DNA of 6,196 nucleotides from CAZNPW01 sp964575185. GTDB taxonomy: Bacteria > Pseudomonadota > Alphaproteobacteria > Rhodobacterales > Rhodobacteraceae. Every line of letters begins with the position of its first letter. The first letter of the stretch is position 1. Below are positions 1-5,423 of this stretch, piece by piece. A program made the position numbers and the translations under genes. The notes under the pieces were generated by a model. It had not been told where the DNA came from and did no database searches. It saw only the letters and a program-made list of their open reading frames with translations. The stretch lies in the NCBI GenBank assembly GCA_964575185.1, contig CAZNPW010000100.1:1-6196 (forward strand). The letters run 5' to 3'.

Positions 1-998
1 AAAGCCGGTCGCTGACGCTGTCCAAGTTCGACTTCCAGGGCAAGCCGCACATCTTCTACGACGACCACCTGCAGCTTCTGCGCCGGTCGGACTGCTTCGT
101 CGCGCGCAAGATCTGGCCGCAGGCGGACCGGCTTTACCGCACCTTCCTGTCCGACGCCGGAGGGGCCGCGGGCGAGCCGAACCCGGGCAAGATCGACCGG
201 CTGTTCGCCAAGGCGGTCGAACGGCGCACCAAGGGGCGGCCGGGTCTTTACATGCAGAGCCGCTTCCCCCGGAAGGACTGGGAAAACGGCAAGACCGCCG
301 GCCCCTATTCGATCTTCCAGGGCTTTGCCGAGGTGTTCCAGGACTTCGACACCTGGCTGTCGAAGCTTGCCGGGGTGCGCGTGCACGGGCGGCTCTTCGC
401 CCCCGACGGCGCGCGGTTCGCGGGGGGCGAGGCCGTCTACAACGGCGCGCTGCCCGCCTCCGCCGCCTTGCGCGACTACGACCCGAAGGCCTTCCTGACC
501 AGCCTGATCTGGACCACCCGGGGTGAGCGGCAGTGCTTCCAGATGCACCCGGGCGACGCCCCCGAGGTCCGGGCCTTCATCGCCACCGACCCCAGCGCGC
601 ATCTGTCGGTGATCTCGGGTGCCTGGGCCGTGCCGCTGTTCCGCTCCGCCGCGCCCTTCGCCGAGGTGCGCCAGACCGCCGCCCTGTGGCAGAAGGCCGA
701 GGCGCTGATGCTGGAAGACCTGCGCAAGCCCTGGGTCAAGGCGCGGGTGCGCGTCTGGAACCTGGCCGAGTTCGTCGAAAACCCGATGGAGGCGTTGCAG
801 GCCGTCGTGGACGAGGTCACCCCGCGCGCCAATCGCCGCCTGACCGAGGTGCCGCGGATGGAGGATCTGTCGGGCTTCGGCCAGTTCCTGCAGAACCTGC
901 GCAACCAGGGGATGCAGCCGACGCTGATGGGCGACTTTCCGGCGCTGGGCGACCCGGTCTCGCCGGGGCGGCGCGGACGGCCCTATCTGGTGAAGTGA
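1..998 (+). CDS. Core-2/I-branching-type (GT14-like) glycosyltransferase, 3' part
   Basis: The reading frame is open from base 3 with no start codon of its own, so the gene begins left of the window; 331 residues and the stop TGA are visible. The first methionine (base 252) lies inside the protein and is not a credible start. The first ~45 residues, with HIFYDDHL, LLRRSDCFVARKIW and a following LYRTFL, look like the end of a Core-2/I-branching (beta-1,6-N-acetylglucosaminyltransferase or xylosyltransferase-like, PF02485) catalytic domain, which transfers a sugar from a nucleotide donor. A long C-terminal region follows, with TSLIWTTRGERQCF, ISGAWAVPLFRS and GFGQFLQNLRNQGM. I recall this extension from Rhodobacterales glycosyltransferases, where it has no assigned function. 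There is no signal peptide or membrane segment in the visible part. The gene overlaps the next by one base (TGATG), so the two are probably co-translated. Donor and acceptor cannot be told from sequence. Family assignment is from memory and moderately sure; the coding call is very sure. Confidence 0.75.
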   Translation, partial: SRSLTLSKFDFQGKPHIFYDDHLQLLRRSDCFVARKIWPQADRLYRTFLSDAGGAAGEPNPGKIDRLFAKAVERRTKGRPGLYMQSRFPRKDWENGKTAGPYSIFQGFAEVFQDFDTWLSKLAGVRVHGRLFAPDGARFAGGEAVYNGALPASAALRDYDPKAFLTSLIWTTRGERQCFQMHPGDAPEVRAFIATDPSAHLSVISGAWAVPLFRSAAPFAEVRQTAALWQKAEALMLEDLRKPWVKARVRVWNLAEFVENPMEALQAVVDEVTPRANRRLTEVPRMEDLSGFGQFLQNLRNQGMQPTLMGDFPALGDPVSPGRRGRPYLVK

Positions 999-2347
999 TG
1001 GGGCGCTTCACCAGCTTCGTGATGTTCGCCGAGATGCGGACGGGGTCCAACTTCCTCGAAGCGAACCTGAACGCGATCCCGGGCCTCGCCTGCCTGGGGG
1101 AGCTCTTCAACCCGCATTTCGTCGGGTCCCACAACCGCGACGCGCAGTTCGGCATCGACATCGCCGCGCGGAACGCCGACCCGCTGGCCATGCTCGCCGC
1201 GCTGCGGGCAGAGACCGCGGGGCTGGCGGGGTTCCGGCTGTTCCACGACCACGACCCCCGGGTGACCGCGGCGGTGCTGGCCGACCCGGCCTGCGCCAAG
1301 ATCGTCCTGACCCGCAACCCCTTGGAAAGCTACGTCAGCCTGCTGATCGCGCGCGAGACGGGGCAGTGGCGGCTGATGCACGGCCGCGCGCGGAAGGAGG
1401 CCAAGGTCGCCTTCGACGCCGCGGGCTTCGCCGAACATGTGGCAGCGGCGCAGGCCTTCCAGGTCCACCTGATGCGCAGCTTGCAGACGTCGGGCCAGGC
1501 CGCCTTCTGGATCGACTACGAGGACCTGGGGTCGCTCGAGGTGCTGAACGGGCTGGCCGCCTGGCTCGGCGTGCCCGGGCGGCTCGCGGCGCTGGACGCC
1601 ACGCTGAAGGTGCAGAACCCCGAGCCGCTGACCGACAAGGTCACGAACCCCGAGGAGATGTGGGCGGCGGTCGCGGCGCTTGACCGCTTCAACCTGTCGC
1701 GCACCCCGAACTTCGAGCCGCGGCGGCCCCCGGCGATCCCGGGGTGGATGACGGCGGGGCCGCTGCTCTACATGCCCGTGCAGGGCGGGCCGGTCGATGC
1801 GGTGGCGGCATGGCTGGCGGCCGTCGGTCCGGTGCGGCGCGACCTGACGCAGAAGACGCTGAAACAGTGGAAGGCCCCGGGCCGGCGCAGCTTCACCGTG
1901 CTGCGCGACCCGGCCCTGCGCGCCCGCGCCGCCTTCCGCGCCCGCGTGCTGTCGGGCGACCGGGCCGATGTCTGGCAGGCGATGGTGCGCGATCTGAAGA
2001 TCGCGCTGCCGCCGCCCGGCACGCGGCTGTCTCAGGGCGAGGAGGACGCCGCCTTCCTTGGTTTCCTGCGCTTCGTGCGGCTGAACCTGGCGGGCCAGAT
2101 GCCGCAGAAGGTGGACCCGGCCTGGGCCACGCAAAGCGCGGTGCTGCAGGGGTTTTCCGCCTGGCAGCCACCCGACGTCGTACTCCGCGAGGACCGGCTG
2201 GCCGCGGGCCTGGCGTGGGTCTGCGCCGAGACCGGGACCACCGCCCCCGCCTTCGCCGCCCGGACGCCCGAGGCCCCCCTTAGCCCAGACGCCGCGGCGC
2301 TGGTGCGCGAGGTCTATGCCCGCGACTACGCGGCCTTCGGGTTCTAG
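998..2347 (+). CDS. Two-domain NodH-like sulfotransferase (Stf0 domain plus second sulfotransferase-like half)
   Basis: This 449-residue protein should move sulfate from PAPS to an acceptor, probably a carbohydrate. Residues ~5-240 resemble the Stf0 family: the 5'-phosphosulfate loop AEMRTGSNFL (11-20, R14/T15/G16/S17), GELFNPHF (34-41, whose E35 may match the proposed Stf0 catalytic Glu), and the 3'-phosphate motif LTRNPLESYVSLL (104-116, R106 and S114) ending in ETGQW. Residues ~254-449 look like a second sulfotransferase unit: LLYMPVQGGPVDAVAAWL (256-273) sits where a HIPKTGG-type loop would be, and FTVLRDPALRARAAF (299-313) resembles a 3'-phosphate motif but has Ala where Ser is usual. 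This half may therefore be non-catalytic. The frame is open back to base 533, but that stretch only reads the upstream gene out of frame. ATG 998 is chosen because it starts exactly at the Stf0 fold and overlaps the upstream stop as TGATG. Relatives are often labelled nodulation protein NodH, but nothing here indicates nodulation. The acceptor is unknown. Confidence 0.85.
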   Translation: MGRFTSFVMFAEMRTGSNFLEANLNAIPGLACLGELFNPHFVGSHNRDAQFGIDIAARNADPLAMLAALRAETAGLAGFRLFHDHDPRVTAAVLADPACAKIVLTRNPLESYVSLLIARETGQWRLMHGRARKEAKVAFDAAGFAEHVAAAQAFQVHLMRSLQTSGQAAFWIDYEDLGSLEVLNGLAAWLGVPGRLAALDATLKVQNPEPLTDKVTNPEEMWAAVAALDRFNLSRTPNFEPRRPPAIPGWMTAGPLLYMPVQGGPVDAVAAWLAAVGPVRRDLTQKTLKQWKAPGRRSFTVLRDPALRARAAFRARVLSGDRADVWQAMVRDLKIALPPPGTRLSQGEEDAAFLGFLRFVRLNLAGQMPQKVDPAWATQSAVLQGFSAWQPPDVVLREDRLAAGLAWVCAETGTTAPAFAARTPEAPLSPDAAALVREVYARDYAAFGF

Positions 2348-2352
2348 GCCGC
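2330..2352. terminator. Possible bidirectional hairpin over the convergent stop codons
   Basis: A perfect 6-base inverted repeat, GCGGCC (2330-2335) and GGCCGC (2347-2352), encloses an 11-base loop. It spans the end of the sulfotransferase gene and the end of ptsN. There is no T-run on either side, so a classical intrinsic terminator is not shown. The only support is its position between two converging genes that have no intergenic space. In such GC-rich DNA a 6-base repeat can occur by chance. Confidence 0.25.
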
Positions 2353-2808
2353 CTGCGGCGCGCGGGTTTCGGTCAGGATCGCGTAGAGCTTCGCCGGGTC
2401 GGTGTTCGACCGCAGCTTCTGCACCACCGCCTGGTCGCGCATCGTCCGGCTGACGAGCGCCAACGCCTTGAGGTGCTCCACCCCGCTGTCCTTGGGCGCG
2501 AACAGCGCGAAGACCAGATCGACCGGCAGGCGGTCCACGCTGTCGTAGTCGAGCGGCTTTTCCAGCCGCAGGAACACGCCGACGATGCGCGTCACGTCCT
2601 CGACCCGGGCGTGGGGCAGGGCGATCTTGTGCCCCACCCCGGTCGGCCCCAGCGTTTCGCGTTCCTGCAGCCCGTCGACGATGGCGGGCGCGCTCAGCCC
2701 GTAGGCCTGCGAGGCGATCTCGCCAAGCTCCTGGAACAGCCGCTTCTTGCTCGACAGCGTGCTGGCGACGCGCACCGCGTTGGGCGCGATCATCTGCGCG
2801 AGGTCCAT
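2344..2808 (-). CDS. ptsN: PTS IIA-like nitrogen-regulatory protein PtsN (EIIA-Ntr)
   Basis: This 154-residue protein has the usual length and layout of EIIA-Ntr, the terminal phosphate acceptor of the nitrogen-related phosphotransferase chain (EI-Ntr, NPr, EIIA-Ntr). It is cytoplasmic and regulatory rather than a sugar transporter component; in other proteobacteria it affects potassium uptake, nitrogen and envelope responses. The phosphorylatable histidine is H66 in KIALPHARV, preceded by the typical GLQERETLGPTGVGH. VFALFAPKDSGVEHLKAL (~98-115) is also family-typical. The gene lies 15 bases after hpf on the same strand, a pairing found across proteobacteria, and is probably co-transcribed. 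Only a weak AAGG lies 6 bases before the ATG, so translation may depend on coupling to hpf. Its stop shares CTAG (2344-2347) with the stop of the opposing sulfotransferase gene. Recognition is confident. Confidence 0.95.
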   Translation of the reverse strand: MDLAQMIAPNAVRVASTLSSKKRLFQELGEIASQAYGLSAPAIVDGLQERETLGPTGVGHKIALPHARVEDVTRIVGVFLRLEKPLDYDSVDRLPVDLVFALFAPKDSGVEHLKALALVSRTMRDQAVVQKLRSNTDPAKLYAILTETRAPQAA

Positions 2809-2823
2809 CAGAGGCCTTGCGGC

Positions 2824-3399
2824 CTAGCGCGCATTGCGCGGGTCGATCCAGCCGATGTTTCCGTCGTCGCGGCGATACACGACATTCACGCCACCATGCC
2901 CTTCGTTGCGGAAGACCAGGAAGCGGTGGCCCGTCAGCTCCAGCTGCATGACCGCCTCGCCCACGGTGACGAAGGGGATCTTCGTCTCCATCTCGGCGAT
3001 GACGACCGGCTGGAGCGTGGCGGACTCGTCGTCCTCCGGCTCTTCGGATGCGGCGAGGATATAGGCACTGCCCGCGTCGAACTCAACCGGGGTGGTGCGG
3101 GCGGCGTGGTGGTTGCGCAGGCGGCGCTTGTAGCGGCGCAGCTGCTTGTCCATCTTCTCGCGGCAGGACTCGAAGGCGGCGTAGATCTCGGGGGCCTGCC
3201 CCTTGGCCTGGGCGGTCAGGCCGGTCGACAGGTGCACCACCGCCTCGCAGGCAAACTCGTGCGCCGACTTGGAAAAGACGACGTTCGCATCGGTGGGCCG
3301 CTGGGCGTACTTGTCGATGATCTCGCCCATCTCGGCCTTCACATGGGTCTGCAGCGCCTCGCCGATGTCGATCTGTTTGCCGCTGATCTGGTAGCGCAT
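2824..3399 (-). CDS. hpf: Ribosome hibernation promoting factor, long form
   Basis: This 191-residue protein should bind the 30S subunit and pair ribosomes into inactive 100S dimers when growth slows. Residues 1-~100 form the S30AE/YfiA-type ribosome-binding domain (MRYQISGKQIDIGEALQTHV at the start; a basic stretch RRYKRRLRNHH at ~88-98). Residues ~101-128 are an acidic linker (SEEPEDDESA). Residues ~129-187 form the C-terminal dimerisation domain, with PFVTVGEAVMQLELTGHRF, VFRN and VNVVYRRDDGNIGWIDP. This makes it the long HPF, not the short HPF/YfiA pair of enteric bacteria. The frame has an earlier ATG at base 3435, but the start at 3399 is preferred: an AGGAGG lies 4 bases upstream and family members begin at MRYQ or similar. 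It leads a unit with ptsN and follows lptB after a 173-base gap that may carry its own promoter. Confident. Confidence 0.96.
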   Translation of the reverse strand: MRYQISGKQIDIGEALQTHVKAEMGEIIDKYAQRPTDANVVFSKSAHEFACEAVVHLSTGLTAQAKGQAPEIYAAFESCREKMDKQLRRYKRRLRNHHAARTTPVEFDAGSAYILAASEEPEDDESATLQPVVIAEMETKIPFVTVGEAVMQLELTGHRFLVFRNEGHGGVNVVYRRDDGNIGWIDPRNAR

Positions 3400-3403
3400 G
3401 ATG

Positions 3404-3409
3404 CCTCCT
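3404..3409 (-). promoter_or_regulatory. Strong Shine-Dalgarno of hpf
   Basis: AGGAGG on the minus strand ends 4 bases before the ATG at 3399. It is the clearest ribosome-binding site in the window and decides the hpf start against the in-frame ATG 36 bases further upstream. Confidence 0.85.
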
Positions 3410-3495
3410 GTCGCATCGCCCGGTTGCGGGGTCACGTCAGCGTTTCAACCGGGGGTTTCCTGCCGCAAGGCGATGGGGTCGAGTCGGCCATGGCA

Positions 3496-3513
3496 TGCCT
3501 TGCGTGCATTGCG
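3496..3513. repeat. Imperfect tandem 9-mer in the hpf leader region
   Basis: TGCCTTGCG (3496-3504) is followed directly by TGCATTGCG (3505-3513), with 8 of 9 bases equal. The first copy overlaps the palindrome GGCATGCC (3492-3499). The pair lies 97-114 bases upstream of the hpf start, downstream of the putative promoter. It could be a binding site or chance similarity in a small gap; no known operator is recognised. Confidence 0.3.
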
Positions 3514-3516
3514 GCC

Positions 3517-3545
3517 ATTGGGCACCCCGCCCGCGGGGCTGTCAA
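3517..3545 (-). promoter_or_regulatory. Possible sigma-70 promoter for hpf-ptsN
   Basis: A perfect -35 hexamer TTGACA lies on the minus strand at 3545-3540. A 17-base spacer leads to CCCAAT (3522-3517), which matches the -10 consensus TATAAT only weakly. The position, in the single intergenic gap and upstream of hpf, fits a promoter that would let hpf-ptsN be expressed apart from the lpt operon. The weak -10 and the GC-rich hairpin in the spacer leave this uncertain. Confidence 0.35.
3525..3538 (-). terminator. GC-rich hairpin after lptB
   Basis: CCCCG (3525-3529) and CGGGG (3534-3538) form a 5-base stem with a 4-base loop, starting about 35 bases after the lptB stop in the direction of transcription. 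No T-run follows, so termination is only suggested by position. The same bases lie between the putative -35 and -10 of the hpf promoter, so the hairpin may instead be incidental. Confidence 0.25.
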
Positions 3546-3550
3546 CGGGG

Positions 3551-3578
3551 TGTCACGAAACCGGGGGGATTGTCACGA
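3551..3578 (-). repeat. Two direct copies of TCGTGACA, 20 bases apart
   Basis: On the minus strand TCGTGACA occurs at 3578-3571 and again at 3558-3551, start-to-start distance 20 bases or about two helical turns. The first copy sits in the palindrome-like TGTCGTGACA and contains the last codon and stop of lptB. The second ends 5 bases before the TTGACA of the putative hpf promoter. Spacing and location are what a tandem operator would show, but no regulator can be named. Confidence 0.4.
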
Positions 3579-4322
3579 CAGCCGGAAGTTCTGGCCCAGA
3601 TAGACCCGGCGCACCATGTCGTCGCGCACGATCTCCTCGGTCGTGCCCGACTTCAGCACCGTGCCGTCGTGCAGGATGTAGGCGCGGTCGACGATGTCGA
3701 GCGTCTCGCGCACGTTGTGGTCGGTGACGAGCACGCCGATCCCGCGCCGCTTCAGGTCGGAAACCAGCGCCCGGATGTCGCCGACCGCGATCGGGTCCAC
3801 GCCCGCAAAGGGTTCGTCGAGCAGCAGATACTTGGGGTCGGCGGCAAGGCAGCGCGCGATCTCCACCCGCCGCCGCTCGCCCCCCGACAGGGCGAGCGCG
3901 GGGGCGCGGCGGATGTGGGTGATCGAGAAGTCCGACAGCAGCTCCTCCAGCCGCTCGCGGCGGCGGTGGGGGTCGTCGTGGACGATCTCGAGCACCGCCA
4001 TGATGTTGTCCTCGGCCGACAGCCCGCGGAAGATGCTCATCTCCTGCGGCAGGTAGCCGATCCCGAGCCGGGCGCGGCGGTACATCGGCAGGGCGGTCAC
4101 GTCGCGCCCGTCGATCGCGACCTGGCCCCCGTCGGGGGTCACGAGGCCCGCGATGGCGTAGAAGCACGTCGTCTTGCCGCTGCCGTTGGGACCGAGCAGC
4201 GCCACCACCTCGCCCCGGTGCAGCCGCAGCGACACGTCGCGGATGACGAGCTTCCTGCGGTAGCTCTTGCGCAGATGCGTCACCTGCAGGCCGGCCTCGC
4301 CTTCGGTGACGGTCAGCGCCAT
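3573..4322 (-). CDS. lptB: LPS export ABC transporter ATP-binding protein LptB
   Basis: This 249-residue ATPase powers the LptB2FG complex, which extracts lipopolysaccharide from the inner membrane and pushes it along the LptC-LptA bridge. All ABC motifs are intact: Walker A GPNGSGKT (44-51), Q-loop Q93 in LPQEMSIFRGLS, signature LSGGE (145-149), Walker B YLLLDEP (165-171, with E170), D-loop VD, and switch H202 in TDHNV. The GLSAEDNIMAV stretch and the C-terminal YLGQNFRL are typical of LptB and separate it from branched-chain amino-acid transporter ATPases, its nearest look-alikes. Its ATG overlaps the lptA stop by one base (TGATG), so translation is likely coupled. The membrane partners LptF and LptG are not in the window, which is normal, as they are encoded elsewhere. 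The gene is followed by hpf rather than rpoN. Very confident. Confidence 0.97.
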   Translation of the reverse strand: MALTVTEGEAGLQVTHLRKSYRRKLVIRDVSLRLHRGEVVALLGPNGSGKTTCFYAIAGLVTPDGGQVAIDGRDVTALPMYRRARLGIGYLPQEMSIFRGLSAEDNIMAVLEIVHDDPHRRRERLEELLSDFSITHIRRAPALALSGGERRRVEIARCLAADPKYLLLDEPFAGVDPIAVGDIRALVSDLKRRGIGVLVTDHNVRETLDIVDRAYILHDGTVLKSGTTEEIVRDDMVRRVYLGQNFRLS

Positions 4323-4813
4323 CAGTTGCCGCCCGCGCTTCCGCCCGGCACGAAGGTCGTGCGCACCCGGCCCGACATCTGCCCCGTGCCCGCGCGCAGG
4401 TCGATCGTCAGTCGCTCGCCCGCCAGCGCGCTCGCGCCCTGCGTCAGCAGCACGTCGCCCGACATCTCGACCGTTCCGCTGGCGATGGTGTAGACCGCCT
4501 CGGCCGCCTCCGCCGCCTCGCCCGCGGCGGCGAGCGTCACGCCGCCGCTGGCGACCAGCCGCCGGATCGACCGTCCGTCGGTGTCATACTCGACCCGCAC
4601 CGTGGCGGCCTGCAGCCGCATGTCCCCCTGCGCGATCACCACGTTGCCGGTGAAGGTCGCGAGGCCGGTGGCGGTGTCGACCGCCAGGTCCTCGGCCTCG
4701 ATGTTGACGGGCAGCGTGGGGTCCTGCCGCAGGCCGCCGAAAGCGATGCTCGCCTCCTGCGCCAGGGCGGGGGCGGCGGAAAGCAGAAGGAACAGGGCGA
4801 GGGTGCGGATCAT
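4322..4813 (-). CDS. lptA: Periplasmic LPS transport protein LptA
   Basis: This 163-residue protein should form the periplasmic bridge carrying lipopolysaccharide from LptC to the outer-membrane LptD. Residues 1-18 are a clear Sec signal peptide (MIRTLALFLLLSAAPALA, cleavage probably before Q19). The rest is an OstA/LptA-type beta-jellyroll: LPVNIEAEDLAVD (34-46), ATFTGNVVIAQGDMRLQA (52-69), a VRVEY strand, and repeated short strands such as GTVEMSGDVLLTQG (113-126), ending in a glycine-rich tail. The open frame extends 25 codons further upstream, into lptC, but the methionine at 4813 is chosen because the signal peptide begins there. It starts 7 bases after the lptC stop. I see no good Shine-Dalgarno before it, so translation probably relies on coupling. 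Sequence in this family is poorly conserved; gene order supports the call strongly. Confidence 0.93.
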   Translation of the reverse strand: MIRTLALFLLLSAAPALAQEASIAFGGLRQDPTLPVNIEAEDLAVDTATGLATFTGNVVIAQGDMRLQAATVRVEYDTDGRSIRRLVASGGVTLAAAGEAAEAAEAVYTIASGTVEMSGDVLLTQGASALAGERLTIDLRAGTGQMSGRVRTTFVPGGSAGGN

Positions 4814-4820
4814 GGACGTG

Positions 4821-5423
4821 TCACGGCAATGGGGCCTGCGGCTGCGGCGGCTGGTATAACACCCGCACGCCGCCGGTGAAATCCACAACCTCGGCCCCGT
4901 CGCGGCGGGTCAGCCGCATCGCGTCGGCGCGGAGGCGGCCCGCGGGGCCGGTCGCCGTGACCGGCCCGGCCGTCATCTCGGTCCGGTCGAGCGCGGCGGT
5001 CAGGGTGTCGGCCATCACCGCCCAGCCCGCCGCCGTAGCGATGCGCACGCCGCCCGACAGGGCGACCGCGCCGTCCCCCAGCGCCGCCCGCGCCGCCGTC
5101 ACGACCGTCGCCGGCCCGTCCGCCGGCCGGAGCGTCAGCGCCACCCCCGTGGCCGCCGCCCCGCCCTCGGCCGGGCGCGCCTCGGTCGCGGTCAGCGTCA
5201 GCGCCGCGCCGTCGCGCGTGGTGCCGGCGTAGGTCGGCCGGGTCAGCCGCGGGTCGCGGGCATAGGCCGCGACGTCCACGTCGGCGTAGGGGATCGCGGC
5301 CTCGGGGTCGATCACCCGGGCGAAGAGGAACATCGACGACAGCGCCGCCAGCGCGGCCAGCGGCAGGATGATCTTCGCCACCCCGACCACCCGGCTGTGC
5401 AGGTCGGGGCCGCTTTGCGCCAT
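4821..5423 (-). CDS. lptC: LPS export system protein LptC
   Basis: This 200-residue protein has a short cytoplasmic N-terminus, one membrane segment at ~13-35 (VGVAKIILPLAALAALSSMF within it), and a periplasmic remainder rich in alternating small and hydrophobic residues, as expected for the LptC beta-jellyroll. LptC anchors to LptB2FG in the inner membrane and hands LPS to LptA. Family-like stretches are the early ARVIDPEAAIPYADVDV and the late AVMADTLTAALDRTEMTAGPV. The region after the membrane anchor is very alanine-rich, probably reflecting the high GC. The C-terminus ends in a proline-rich tail (YQPPQPQAPLP). Its ATG overlaps the kdsD stop by one base (TGATG). The assignment rests on topology, length and its place between kdsD and lptA rather than on strong motifs. 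Confidence 0.92.
   Translation of the reverse strand: MAQSGPDLHSRVVGVAKIILPLAALAALSSMFLFARVIDPEAAIPYADVDVAAYARDPRLTRPTYAGTTRDGAALTLTATEARPAEGGAAATGVALTLRPADGPATVVTAARAALGDGAVALSGGVRIATAAGWAVMADTLTAALDRTEMTAGPVTATGPAGRLRADAMRLTRRDGAEVVDFTGGVRVLYQPPQPQAPLP

Noticed and set aside
533..997. In-frame upstream extension of the sulfotransferase to an ATG at 533
   Set aside because: This stretch is the +1-shifted reading of the glycosyltransferase gene and gives low-complexity Arg/Ala/Gly/Pro sequence. The Stf0 fold begins exactly at ATG 998.
983..2134. A 383-codon open frame on the minus strand opposite the sulfotransferase
   Set aside because: Its product is Arg/His/Gly/Pro-rich with no recognisable domain. 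Such long antisense frames are common in very GC-rich coding DNA, and the plus-strand gene here has clear motifs.
3400..3435. A 12-codon N-terminal extension of hpf to the ATG at 3435
   Set aside because: The AGGAGG 4 bases before the ATG at 3399 and the usual family N-terminus both favour the shorter protein.
3486..3530. Possible sigma-54 (-24/-12) promoter upstream of hpf
   Set aside because: A TGGC followed by TGC is present, but the GG-to-GC spacing does not match the fixed sigma-54 distance.
2473..3603. A 376-codon plus-strand frame across ptsN, hpf and the gap
   Set aside because: It is antisense to two well-recognised genes, has biased composition and no domain, and crosses the intergenic region without any start signal I can support.
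3553..4167. A 204-codon minus-strand frame inside lptB in another phase
   Set aside because: Arg/Pro/Ala-rich product without a fold; it is the shifted reading of the real lptB frame.
3495..4493. A 332-codon plus-strand frame opposite lptB and lptA
   Set aside because: The sequence is Asp/Val/His/Arg-rich shadow translation of the lptB region; lptB itself is unambiguous.
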